A stretch of DNA of 64,000 bases from Catonia carolina. Lineage: Eukaryota; Arthropoda; Insecta; Hemiptera; Achilidae. The stretch covers positions 91,686,541 to 91,750,540 of the forward strand of contig JAQMRL010000008.1 of the NCBI GenBank assembly GCA_035578175.1, in the 5' to 3' direction. The translations under genes and the position numbers were made by a program. Of this stretch, positions 22,173 to 34,300 are shown one piece after another (position 1 is the stretch's first letter; every line of letters begins with the position of its first letter). Below the pieces are notes generated by a model that was given only the letters and a program-made list of their open reading frames with translations, was not told where the DNA came from and did not search any database.

Positions 22173-23083
22173 TCTGGTGTGAAACACTCACACAACTTTC
22201 TCTTGCCAATGTAAATAATGACCAATATAACCTAACATTAGTAATACAACATTAAAAATAAACAAAAAACTAACCTCAAAAACATAACCTTATTTTAATC
22301 ATGAGTGAAACACGCAAAATGAAAATCAACCTCAGTTTGGCTTGAAAATACAGAAAATCACTCTTTCACGCTAAACTAGGCTCTGTAGAGAAAAATGCTC
22401 TAATTAAAAGTCGTAGATCTTTTAATTTTCTATAAATTTTATTATATACATTTTTGTAGTAAAATGCATACTAATGCTGAATTCTTAAAAAAATCGATTT
22501 TTCACACGTTTTTGTGAGAAAAAAACAGAAATCACTAATTACCGCTAAACTAAGCATTATACAAAAAAATTTTTAAATAAAAGTTGTAGGTTTTTAAATT
22601 CTCTAAATTTTTGCACTAAAATGCATGTTAAAGCCGTAATCTTAAAAAAAACAATTTCTTTTCATGAAAACAGCCTCACCAAGAATTTCAGCAAACATGG
22701 CGCCTACTCTATCTTGTAGAGCATAAAAAATTAAGTAAACCAGGCGGTTTTAAAAAAAATCTTAGGACCAGTTTTTGAGAAAATCGCAAAAAAGTGAAAA
22801 ATTACACGAATAAACTACTACTTCCTTTTGACCAATTTTGATGAAAATGTTCGTGTCGGGTCCGGTAGTAGTATCTAACTTAAGTTTTAAGTTCATACAA
22901 TGTTCCGTTCTTGAGATATTTTGTTCACACACACACACACACACACACACAGGCAGACCAATTGCTAAAAACATGTTTTTTGGGTTCAGAGGGTCTGAAA
23001 ACGCGTAGATCCGGTGAAAACTCGATTTCGAAAAATCGACATGAAAACAATACTTCTATATATTCATATAGGCAAGAGAAAGT
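22173..23083 (+). mobile_element. HINE-like repeat, copy 1 (full length)
   Basis: Begins TCTGGTGTGAAACACTCACA (hairpin GTGTGA/TCACAC) then ACTTTCTCTTGCC. Ends with hairpin CTATATATTCATATAG and GGCAAGAGAAAGT, the exact inverse of the 13-nt start repeat, then AAAAA. The interior holds a (CA)n tract (22922-22951). This layout (subterminal inverted repeats, terminal hairpin, internal microsatellite, no coding) is that of Helentron-associated elements. Orientation is arbitrary. Confidence 0.65.
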
Positions 23084-23133
23084 AAAAATAAGAAACTATT
23101 ATCTACAAACCTATTAACAATGATATGAATAGA

Positions 23134-23513
23134 CCATTCAAAAATAAATCCTTATTTGCATACTGCCGCTTTAAAATGGTTTATGCAGTGCGTTCTACCT
23201 TTTTTATTGCTAACACAATTTTCCCAAAATTGCAACTTTGAATGCTTATAACTAAAACACGAAGGGATCTATTGAAAAATGGTTTGGGCCATTGTTTTTT
23301 TCTTAAAATTTCACATTGAAATGATGTATCACACGACCAACATCCCATTTAAAAAATAAAGTTGAATCCAATATGGCGGACAAAAATTTCAAAACCAAAA
23401 AAAAGTTGGAGTTTTAAAAATATCCAGATCCGCATAAGCTTCTTTTGTCAAATACGTCTCAGTTATGCAATACATAGCTGTTTCCATGCTTAAAAATCAC
23501 TCTGTATATGAAT
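23134..23513. mobile_element. Repeat with a CAGAGTGATT end
   Basis: Flanked by ATATGAATAGAC on both sides (imperfect; about 23122 and 23512). The right end, inverted, reads ACAGAGTGATTTTTAAGC, resembling the CAGGGTGATT termini nearby. No coding sequence. Confidence 0.4.
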
Positions 23514-23939
23514 AGACATTTTAAATTAACAAATCAAATTTATAATACATAAACAGAATTGATTTCAAACTGCAGGATGGATAATAAAGATTTATTTCTG
23601 AATATGGTATAGAAGTAAAATAAATTTTAATAAAAGATTCTAATATTTTTAAGTATTCAGGAATGAATAAAAATCAGGAACTATTAATACAAATTAAAAA
23701 CTTGTTTCTATTTATGTTAACAATATTATTTAAATAATAAATTTTAACAGGTTAACAGTTATATTACATGTATTTCATGTGTACAACGTTTTGTCTCTGA
23801 ATTCACAAAACTTTGGTACGTAGTATCAGAATGATCAATTTACATTAAAGATTGTCTAGTGTATTAGTTTGTTTTAGGTTTCATTATTCGGTCAATCAAT
23901 ACGCTCTTGTTTAGGACTTACTAAGCAGCTGGACCTTTT

Positions 23940-24318
23940 AAAAAATTAACAATTCTTGCTTCTGAACGTGTACAGTCAATGCTTGATTTAACGGACTAGC
24001 CTCATAAATAAATAAAAAAATTAACAATTCTTGCTTCTGAACATGTACAGTCAATGCTCGATTTAATGGACTAGCCTCCTAAATAAATAAAAAAAATTAA
24101 CAATTCTTGCTTCTGAACATGTATAGTCAATGCTCGATTTAACAAACTAGCCTTCTAAATAAATAAAAAAAATTAACAATTCTTGCTTCTGAATGTGTAT
24201 AGTCAATGCTCGATTTAACGGACTAGCCTCCAAAATAAATAAAAAAATTAACAATTCTTGCTTCTGAATGTGTATAGTCAATGCTCGATATAACAGACTA
24301 GCCTCCTAAATAAATAAA
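23940..24318 (+). repeat. Tandem array, five units of 75-76 bp
   Basis: The segment AATTCTTGCTTCTGAA starts at 23951, 24026, 24102, 24178 and 24253. Each unit also has GTCAATGCTCGATTTAACG, CTAGCCTC and AAATAAATAAA. Units are nearly identical; no gene. Confidence 0.9.
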
Positions 24319-25168
24319 ATGGTTTGAAAATTACAAAAATCTAAGGAATGTTAATTTTTGTGAAGAAAATCTTTTTCCTGAAAGGTACAGTTTACTGAAA
24401 GTTACGATAAGAATAAGGCTATAAGTAAATCCAATATTTGCTTAACAGATTATAAAAACATAGATTGGCAGCACTGAATTGGTTTGCAGTGGTTTATTCC
24501 GTGTAGTTATCTGAAAAATTATTGATTTCAATTGCAAATGGTATGCTATTTTATACTATAGTATAGCAGAGGGATCACCGACAAGGTTGTTTGCAGCGTA
24601 AAATAATAGGCTGGGCTTGGTGCGTAAGTAATAAGCTATTATTTGAATTTTGAAGTGTGCAAGTAAACATAACCTCGACAAGGATCGTCTTGAGCTGGAG
24701 GAAAAGTTGTTAATAAATTCGTTGAGTTGAACTTTGGAATTATGGCGTACCAACATTGACCAAATAGCACTAGAAATAGTGTATGAGAAAAATACTTATA
24801 GCGGACGGCCGGCAGGATTGTTAGCTTTCAGCGCTTATCTCTCATAGCGGTTCTTATCTTATCGAGATATTATTACTTGAGAGCATTACTATTATTATTA
24901 TAAAAACAAACGTGCCAACTGAGTTAGAAGTGAATGACTTTCAGTTTAACGGATATCAGTATTCCCTAATTAATATATCAGTTGAGCATGACTGTACTTA
25001 CAAACATGTATGTATGTGGCTATGTACATATACAAACAGTTTAAATTTGAAATTTAGTTGTTATATGTTAGTCTGCGTTTGTGAACATGCTTGTATTACA
25101 TTCTAAGTATCGGAATTATATAAAAAAAATATCATTCTGGCACTACTTATGGTAGAAAAGGAACTAAA
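24319..25168. other. 3' flank of UTP20
   Basis: 850 bases between the tandem array and the UTP20 stop codon. No recognisable gene or transposon end. It must include the UTP20 3' UTR and polyadenylation site, which I could not place. Confidence 0.5.
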
Positions 25169-25312
25169 TTATTCATCTAAATCGACTTCTTTCTTCCCTT
25201 TTCTTTTAATTTTATGTTTTCGAAATGAATCTATTTTCCTTTTCTTTTGATCTTTCTTCTTCTGCTGTTTCTTTATTCTCCGTTTAGCTGCTCTCTCTGG
25301 ATCTGTAATAAC
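25169..25312 (-). CDS. UTP20: UTP20 terminal exon with stop codon
   Basis: 144 nt: 47 codons and TAA. VITDPERAAKRRIKKQQKKK then KKRKIDSFRKHKIKRKGKKE then VDLDE. It corresponds to the VTNPDIAAKKKMKK-type basic tail of UTP20 and is a likely nucleolar localisation region. Acceptor TTCAATAG. No obvious AATAAA signal was found within about 80 bp downstream on the minus strand. Confidence 0.9.
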   Translation of the reverse strand, partial: VITDPERAAKRRIKKQQKKKDQKKRKIDSFRKHKIKRKGKKEVDLDE

Positions 25313-28300
25313 CTATTGAACAAAATAAAATTAATTACATTTTTTATTATATACAAAAAGACCGTATAATAAATAGATTCACTACTAAAAACACTTTTAA
25401 AGAATTTGGGCTTCACACAAAATTAATAAATCTGACCAAAATGACACTTAAAATGTTGACTGTCGAAGACTCAATTTTGCATCAACCCGAACACTCCCAG
25501 GTGACGGGACTGATGCTGTTTTGCGTCACGTCGTATGGTTTATTATTACTTCTTTCTAAGTTCAGGCAGTGTAAATAGTCTTTGTTTACAATAAAAAATT
25601 TTTTTACAACAAACAAATTTGGTAAAGAGTAAATAGTCTTTACATTAAAGTCGCAGTCCTAGGAAAAGATTCTTACTACGCCAGTACGTGATTAGGTTTT
25701 GAACAGATGTCACAGGTTTTTTTGATGAAATTTTTAAAAACTGATACTATATTTACAATTCCGTTTGAAGTTTTCAGTGCAATTATATTTGTTTCTTAAA
25801 ATTACTATTATTAAATGAAATTTTTAATAAATATATTATTTCATTTACATTCATATAATATCGCAGAAGAAAACATTTACACGATGGTTTTGTTTTCTAG
25901 TCATAGCAATAATATTATAAAAATCTCGTGTGAAGCACTCACACAACTTTCTCTTGCCAATGCAAATTATGAACAATATAGCCTAACATTAGTAATAAAA
26001 TATTAGATTAAAACAAAAAACTAACCTCAATAAACATAACCTAATTTTAATCATGAGTGAAAAACGCAAAATGAAAATCTACCTCAGATTGGCTTAAAAA
26101 TACAGAAATCACTCTTTCACGCTAAGCTAGGCTCTGTAGAGAAAAATGCTCTCAATAAAAGTTGTAGATCTTTTAATTTCCTATAAATTTGATTATACTT
26201 TTTTGTCGTAAAATGCATAATAAGGCTGAAATCTTAAAAAATCAATCTTTTTTACACGATTTTATGAGAAAAAACAGAAAATCGCTAGTTATTACTAAAC
26301 TAAGCGTTATACAAAAATTGTTTGAAATAAAAGTTGTAAAATTTTAAATTCTCTACAACTTTTATTACAAAATTTTTTGCGTTAAAATGCATATTAAAGC
26401 TGCAATCTTAAAAAACAATTTTTTTGTGAAAACAGCCTCTCCAAGAATTTCAACAGACATGGAGCCTACCCCAACTTGTAGAGCATAAAAAATGTAGTAA
26501 ACGAGGCAATTTTTTTAAAAATCTTAGGAGTCGTTTTTAGAAAATCGCAAAAAAGTGAAAAATTACACGAATAAACTACTTCTTCCGGTTGACCGATTTT
26601 GATGAAAATGTTGGTGTCGGGTCCGGTAGTAGTATCTAACTTAAGTTTTAAGTTTGTACGATGTTCCGTTCTTAAGATATTCTGTTCACACACACACACA
26701 TCACTAAAAACATGTCTTTTTGGGTTCAGGGGTCTGAAAATGAATAGATCCAGTGAAAACTCAATTTCAAAAAATCGACATGAAAACAATACTTTCCTTC
26801 CTATATATTCATATAGGCAAGAGAAAGTAAAAATGTATTTTATGACATTACTTGTGTTATAATTACTCAATCTTGCAAAATTAATTTGTAGTAAGTATTA
26901 AGTGTGGCAAAAATAATTAAATATTTGGGTATGAATACAATGATGTCAAACCAATTTGGTTCGATGACCTTGGTGCAACAACCGGCTATTTCCAAAAATG
27001 GAAATTTTTCAGGTGATACACAAAACTTTGCCAAAAAATCCTAACTACACAGATTTACAAGTGCAGCCAACTCCTTTCTTTTTATCCAACTAAACATATG
27101 ATTGGATTTGACTGTTTGTTGCACTAAACAATGAGCAATTATTTTACTGTAAGAATGCATCATAACCTAAAAATGCTGAAAAATTGAGACGACTGGTTGT
27201 TGCATCAAAGTCTTTAATTATACCTGGGTGAAGTCAGAATGAGCATCTAGTATGTTTATATACTGATAGTGTAAGTTAAACATGGGATCGTAAAGGGTTC
27301 ACATGGAACGCTATATTCATAATTCATTATATTTTATTGGTTTTAAACATATATTTCCAAGTATTTTCTATAATATCTGATCTGCCCCATATTACTCGTA
27401 ATTTGGATATGCAGGTAAGCAGTATACTGTGTTAAGTAGCATTAATCTGAATCAATTATTATTGTGTCACAACTTCAAGCACTTTATAAAATGTAATGAT
27501 CCGCTAAAAATCAGAGTACCATCTATTCAAAATAGCTATACTTTCCTCCCCTATAAAGTCACCATAGAATAAAAAAAATGTATAATACATATTTTAAAAT
27601 ACCTGCTGAGCTCTTTCTTTCCTTCTTTCTGCTCTTTGAATTTCAAATTTGGAAGTATAATGTGTAACTAATCTATCATATTCTTCTGATCCAATCTTCT
27701 TTTTAACATATCCTGAAGCTTCTTTGGCAATCTGTCTCAGGACTTTATTTCTTTCTTCTATAATGTTCATTTCTCGTACAATAGGTGCTACTATATGAGG
27801 TACAACTGGCAATAATGATTCTTTATTCAATTTTAAAGAGATTGCTGCCATCCAATGGAATACCATAGTACGCTGAAACCAACAAAAATCAACAATTCCC
27901 TTTGAAATTTTGAATTTATTTTAATTTTCTTTCTTTCCAAATATCAGACATCAAATTGACACATTAACACACTTATTAGAATACAAACAAATGACCAAAA
28001 TACGCTACCTCATAAGCTTAGTGGTAGCACGCATGCTAGCCTGTAATACCGAGATCTGGGATTCGACTCCTGACTAGGATCTGGAAATTATGACAAGTTA
28101 AAACTTACCATTCCAGTAACTCATATAAAAAACAATCAGTATTCAAATCAAGTTTGTATAAAATTGTTTAATAAGTTGCAAAATAAAATATTTTAGCTAC
28201 CTATGTAGTGTAGTGGTAGTGGTTAGCGCATTGGCTTCTTTTTTTTATTGCGCCCTGGAGACTCCAGGAGGAGTATAGGACATGTCAACTATAACACCTG

Positions 28301-31300
28301 ATATATAAGAATCACACAATGTATCATTACTATCAAGAAAGAAATTCTTGTACGCTATAAAAAGTTTCACCGATCAAGTAATTTTTCAGATTCCTTTTAA
28401 AGGAATTCAAATCCTCACAACATTTTAAAAATTGCGGTAATTTATTCATGAATTTTCTCCCTGCATAATTAGGTTTTTGTTCAAAAATTTTGTGGAGTGA
28501 TTAGCCACATAATAATCATTTCTGTTTCTCGTATTATGATTGTGAACATTGAAATTCTGCATGAAATTATTTTGCCTAACATACATAATCACCTCAAAAA
28601 TGTAGAGAGAGGGAACTGTAAGCAATTTGAGCTCCTCAAATAATGGCCTGCATGAGGTTAGCTGGTTAGCTCCCACCATACACCTAATAGCTTTCTTTTG
28701 AATTTTAAAAACCCTATTCATATTACCCATGCTAGAATTACCCCATACTAAGATAACATAACGGATATGAGACAGAATGAGGCCATGATAAGCTGCCATT
28801 AGTAATTTTTTATCATTTAATCTGGCAATTTGTTTTAGTGCAAATACCCCAGATGATATTTTACTACAAACTTGATTGGTATAGGAATCCCAAGACAAAG
28901 ATCTATCTAGAGATACACCCAGGAACATCACTGTTTCTACATGCTCTAAACTATTATTATGAATAAATACATCCACTTCTCTACTTTCTTTAACATTATG
29001 TTTATTTTTAAACTGCAAGTACTGACACTTTTTCCAATCAACTGTTAATAACATTTGATGTCACGCGGAGGTCCAGGGTTCAACCTGGCCAGGGTCTGGA
29101 AATTTTCACGTGTCAAATCCCACAGTTAATGTAACATAATCCACGGTAGTTGCTAATGACCAAGCAGTTGATGCGACTTGAAATAAATAAATTAAAAACA
29201 AAAAAAATATTTAAAATAAATTTAAAATCGTTTAATACTTGTGTATTTAAAGTTACCTAAATACAAGAAAATTTTTGGTGTATCGGCCTCGATGCGTTCA
29301 TTTTTTCAATACGGTACTTACTTTCCGGAGATGCCCAAGTTAGGTTTTTCTGCTTTGTTTCCTTATAATTAAACTTTACAAATTATTTTCTAAGTACCTA
29401 GACTATGTTGTAACAATAAAAATCTGGTGTGAAACACTCACACAACTTTCTCTTGCCAGTGCAAATAATTAACAATAAACCTAACACATTAGTAATAAAA
29501 CATTAGAAATAAACCAAAAACTAACCTCAATAAACATAACCTAATTTTAATCATGAGTGAAAGACACAAAATGAAAACCAACCTCAGTTTAGCTTAAAAA
29601 TACGGAAAATCACTCTTTCACGCTAAACTAGGCTCTGTAGAGTAAAAGGCTCAAAATAAAAGTTGTAGATAGTTTTATTTCCTATAAATTTGATTATATA
29701 CACTTTTGTCGTAAAATGCATTTTAAGGCCGAAATCTTAAAAAAATAGATTTTTCACACGTTTTCGTGAGAAAAAAAACAGAAAATTTCTAATTACCGCT
29801 AAACTAAGCGTTATACAAAAAAATTTTTGAAATAAAAGGTGTAGACCTTTAAATTTTCTACAACTTTTTTTATGTAAATTTCTGCGCTAAAATGTATATT
29901 AAAGCCGCGATCTTGAAAAAACAATGTTTTTACTTGAAAACAGCCTCACCAAGAATTTCAGCAAACATGGCGCCTACCCTATCTTGTAGAAAATAAAAAA
30001 TTGAGTAAACCAGGCGATTTAAAAAAAATCGTAGGACCAGTTTTTGAGAAAATCGCAAAAAAGTGAAAAATTACACGAATAAACTACTACTTCCGGTTGA
30101 CCGATTTTGATGAAATCAGGGGGTCTGAAAACGTGTAGATCCGATGAAAACTTGATTTCGAAAAATCGACATGAAAAGTATACTTTCCTTCCTACATATT
30201 CATATAGGCAAGAGAAAGTAAAAATCGATAAAAAAAAAATAGAAATTTTGTCGATCTGCTATCACAATAGTTCACCAATTCACTTATATGTGATACACCA
30301 AAAATTTTCTTTTATATAGGTAACATTAAATTCACAAGTATTAACTAGGAGTTCTGGAAATTCAGTAATGAGTGAGAGAGAGTATATAAAGGTACTTACA
30401 ACAACAACTGAAGATGGTGCTTGTGCTACTTCCATATGTATTAGTTTTCTCATATGTCGAACTAGCCATAATAATGATAATGGGAACTTTTCTACTGTAT
30501 TTGGTTTAATATTTTGTAATACTTCTGCTACAAATACTAAATTTTTCATACACTGAAACAATAATAAGTACATAAATTAAACATTAAAAGCACACCGAAT
30601 AAGAAATCATAATATAAAAAAAATGTTCTATGGTTAGGACAGAAACAATTTTCAATTTAACACTTTGCGTGCAAAACACATATTTTTACGGAACGGTGAT
30701 ACGTTTACAGCTTGCGGATCATGTAATTTTACAGAATTCGTATTTATGCGGTTATACTATGTAATAGCACGTTCTTATATGGAATTCATCATTTATTCTG
30801 AATTTACGTACATTAAAGTACCAAAATACACCGTTAAAGCGCTAATACGTTAGTGTTTTATTAACTTATAACGAAACAGCTGTTGGAACAGTAAACAGTG
30901 AGGTTATACACATGAGTTTTGTTTTTCACAAAAGAAATTTTTGTGTTTAGTTTGTTTTTTTTAAATTCAATAACACAGATTGGTTTAAAAAGTATTATAA
31001 AAGAGTATAATAGTTTTTTGTGTATAAAATTGTATTATAGTTCAAATAAATGCCCAAAACGGGCAGTTGGAGTGTTATTTTAATTGCACTCTGTTTGGTC
31101 CAGGGCTAAAAAAAATAGTTCTGTTTCTTATCACATAGTCAGCCACTTATATGACTGAACTATTTAAGAACAGAAGAGGTAGAGGTGTAAAATACACTAG
31201 TCAGAGTTATCTTCTCTGAGAGTAATGAATTTCACTATGCAGCCAGACCCTGTGGTGAATCAAGTGAAGGTGTCATTTGCAGGGTGGAAAGTGAGTGCTT

Positions 31301-34300
31301 TTCGGAGGGCCTGGCATGCTGATAAGCATACTCTTTCAACTCAGTGAGGAAGGCAGTGGTAAACCACCTTACTCTTCGTTTTTACTTAGTAAAACCTCTA
31401 GAGGTTCAAACCAGCCTTTCGGCTGTTGACCTAAACAACAACAGTGCAAATAAATTGTTTAAACAACATGCGAAATGCAGTGGAAAAATTCTTATTTTTT
31501 CTACAAAAATGTGCTCTGGAAAAGTGAGTTTTATTATTTTATTAAAACAATTTAACAACTTATAATACATTATTCAAAACTAGAAGATTTGGTGTTTCCA
31601 GCCGCCATGTCAGTACCAACTTAATACTCCTTATAATGTTATTTTCACAATATTTCAAATATAGACAAAAATGGCCAGCCCTCTATAAACGCCCACGTTT
31701 TATGTCCCTAGCACTCAAAAGTGTTAAAATGAAACATCTACATCACTAAAATTATTAAAACAAAAAAAGTAAATTTAATCAGGTGTCAAGCATGTTTTTT
31801 TTCAACAAAGGTTTGAGACAGGGGTGTTGTATATCTCCTACCCTGTTTAAGATATACATGAATGCGGCACTGAAAAAATGGTGTAGAAAATGTAGGAATA
31901 TGGGAGTCCAGTTGGGAAGAGACTACATTCATACACTTTTGTTTGCTGACGACCAGGTTGTTCTAGCTGAGGATGAAGAAGATTTGGAATACATGTTGCG
32001 AAAATTAATAGAGGAGTATGATAAATGAGGGCTAGAGGTGAACACGGAAAAGACGCGGTACTTGGTTATTGGAAGAGATGGAAGAGACCTTAATGTAAAC
32101 GGAAACATCATTAAGAATGTTGAAGAGTATAAATATTTAGGAGTGACGTTTACAAAAAATGGAAGGGACGAAAAAGACATAGCTAATAAAATTGTGAAAG
32201 GAAAGGCATTAACTGGTCAACTGAACTCAATTCTGTGGAGTCTCAACATAAGAAAAGACATAAAGAAACGAATATTTTCAGCAATAGTGGAAGGTACGGT
32301 GACATATGGGGCAGAAGTGTGGACCATTGCGCAAAACATGAAAAATAGAATCAGTACAGTGGAGAACAGATACTGGAGAAGATGTTGCAGATTGACATTA
32401 CAAGATAGGGTAACGAATATAAGAGTAAGAGAGATAATGGGCATTGAAGACTCAATAATAGACCATATTGAGAGAAAACAACTGCACTGGTATGGTCACA
32501 TGCGAAGAATGAGCAACGTACGAATCCCACTGAAGGCATGGAACTGGAGACCGCAGCGAAATAGAAAAAGAGGAAGACCGAGAGGGAGATGGATGGAAGG
32601 TATTGACAGAGCCATGGAAAGAAGAAACATAGGGGAGGAGTCATGGCAAGACAGGCAAAAATGGCGTTTTGACTGCGACAAACGACCCATAGTGTTGTAA
32701 ATAGTCGCCACTATATATATAAATTTAATCAGCCACCTTGGTGGCTAGCTATTTCTAAGTTAATTCCTGGAACAAAGGATTTTCCAGTTCACCAGGAAAA
32801 TGTACAGTTGCGGTACCGTTACCCAATGTAGTGGCTACAATTATATGTTCAGATTTTTCTATACCTATGAGATGAAAATGTCAGTGATGATAAAAAATTA
32901 CCTTGCTAAGAACAATGTTACCATTCTGGAACTTACGCCATACTCGCCCAACCTTTGCATCAGTCGATTTTTGTCAATATTTCACTGCTAAAAATAAAAT
33001 GGAAAGGGCACCATTTTGCCGATTTACAGGATGTTATTGAAAGTGTGACGAGGCAGCTGAAGGTATTTTCACAAAATGAGTTCCAGAAATGTTTTGAACA
33101 GTTATACAAATGTTGGAATGAGTATGTAAATACAGGAGAGTATTTAGAAAAAAATTAAGGTAAAAATTACATATCTTTTCTAAATACAATTTTTTAGACC
33201 AGTTCCACAAACTTTTTGACACTATTTCATATTTCAATTTTAAAATGGTCGAGTAATACAAAACTTCTCTTAAAAGTTTGCTGGTATGCAAGAAAAGTGA
33301 CATCTATCAACTATTTCTTAAAAACAGAATGGTGTAGATTAAGAAGTATGGTGGTATACCGTTGCATTCAACACTCAGTTGAAAAATATGACTGCCTTAT
33401 CAAAATTCCAAGCCTCCCGATTAGCATCTACCTTGAAAATGACACCTTCACTGTATTCCCCATAGGGTTTCATTAATTTCTTAGAAGGTATATCTGATTA
33501 GTGTCACTTATATTTCTACTTCTTCTGTTCTCAAATACTTTAGTCATGTAATTGACTGATTATACGATTGTAAATTGCCCATAATGGGCAGGTGGAGTGT
33601 TAAATTAATTGCACTCGATCTGCTAATTCCCAGGCTAAAAAAATTCTGTTTCTTATCACATAGTCAGCCAATTATATGACTGAACTATTAAAAGCAGAAG
33701 AAGTAGAGGTGTAAAAGACAAGTTATCTCCTCTGAGAGTAGAAATTTTACAATACAGCCAGACCCTGTGGTGAATGAAGTGAAGGTGTCATTTGCAGGGT
33801 GGAAAGTGGGTGCTTTTCGAAGGGCCTGAGGTGCTGAGAAGTATGCTCTTTCAACTCAGGGAGGAAGGCAATAGTAAACTACCTCATTCCTTGTTTTTAC
33901 TTAGTAAAACCTCTAGAGGTTCAAACCAGCCTTTCAGCTGTTGACCTAAACAATACGATTGGAAACAGAACTATATTTTAAAGGCTCAAAAGTAAACCTA
34001 CTTAAAAATAATTGATAAATTCTGAACTAAATTTGTATTTAGTAAAAAAATACTATAATGTTAAAAGTATTTTTAATCATTCAGCCTAGATAATAAAAGA
34101 GTATAGTACATTTGCTTTTGGAAGAAGCTTGTAAGGAGAGGGCGAATAGGTAGAGTAGGGATAGTTTCAACAGGGCAAGTGTTGTCTCCTTCTCACTTAA
34201 TGATCATTCCCTCTCTTTCTAACTGTATACTACTTTGTTACAACTACGCTAGACTAAAAACTAGTTAAAAATTTTATATTTTCTGTTGTCTTTTGCCTTT

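Larger units (their letters stand above)
28200..29190 (+). repeat. tRNA-derived SINE split by a LINE insertion
   Basis: The A-box half (GTGTAGTGGTAGTGGTTAGC) ends at about 28232. The matching B-box half (CACGCGGAGGTCCAGGGTTC then AACCTGG) begins near 29057 and continues CCAGGGTCTGGAAAT. The LINE at 28233-29054 sits between them. Confidence 0.6.

Noticed and set aside
22911..23117. Small proteins with HTHTHT or CVCVCV runs
   Set aside because: These come from reading the (CA)n microsatellite of the HINE-like family.
23940..24318. CRISPR-like array
   Set aside because: Whole units are repeated without unique spacers, in a eukaryotic context.
24556..24756. Minus frame of 66 codons downstream of UTP20
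   Set aside because: No homology, no start context, and no splice or transcript evidence.
31783..32700. Host-derived or viral reverse transcriptase
   Set aside because: Flanking 13-bp target duplication, 5' truncation and RT motif set identify a non-LTR retrotransposon fragment.
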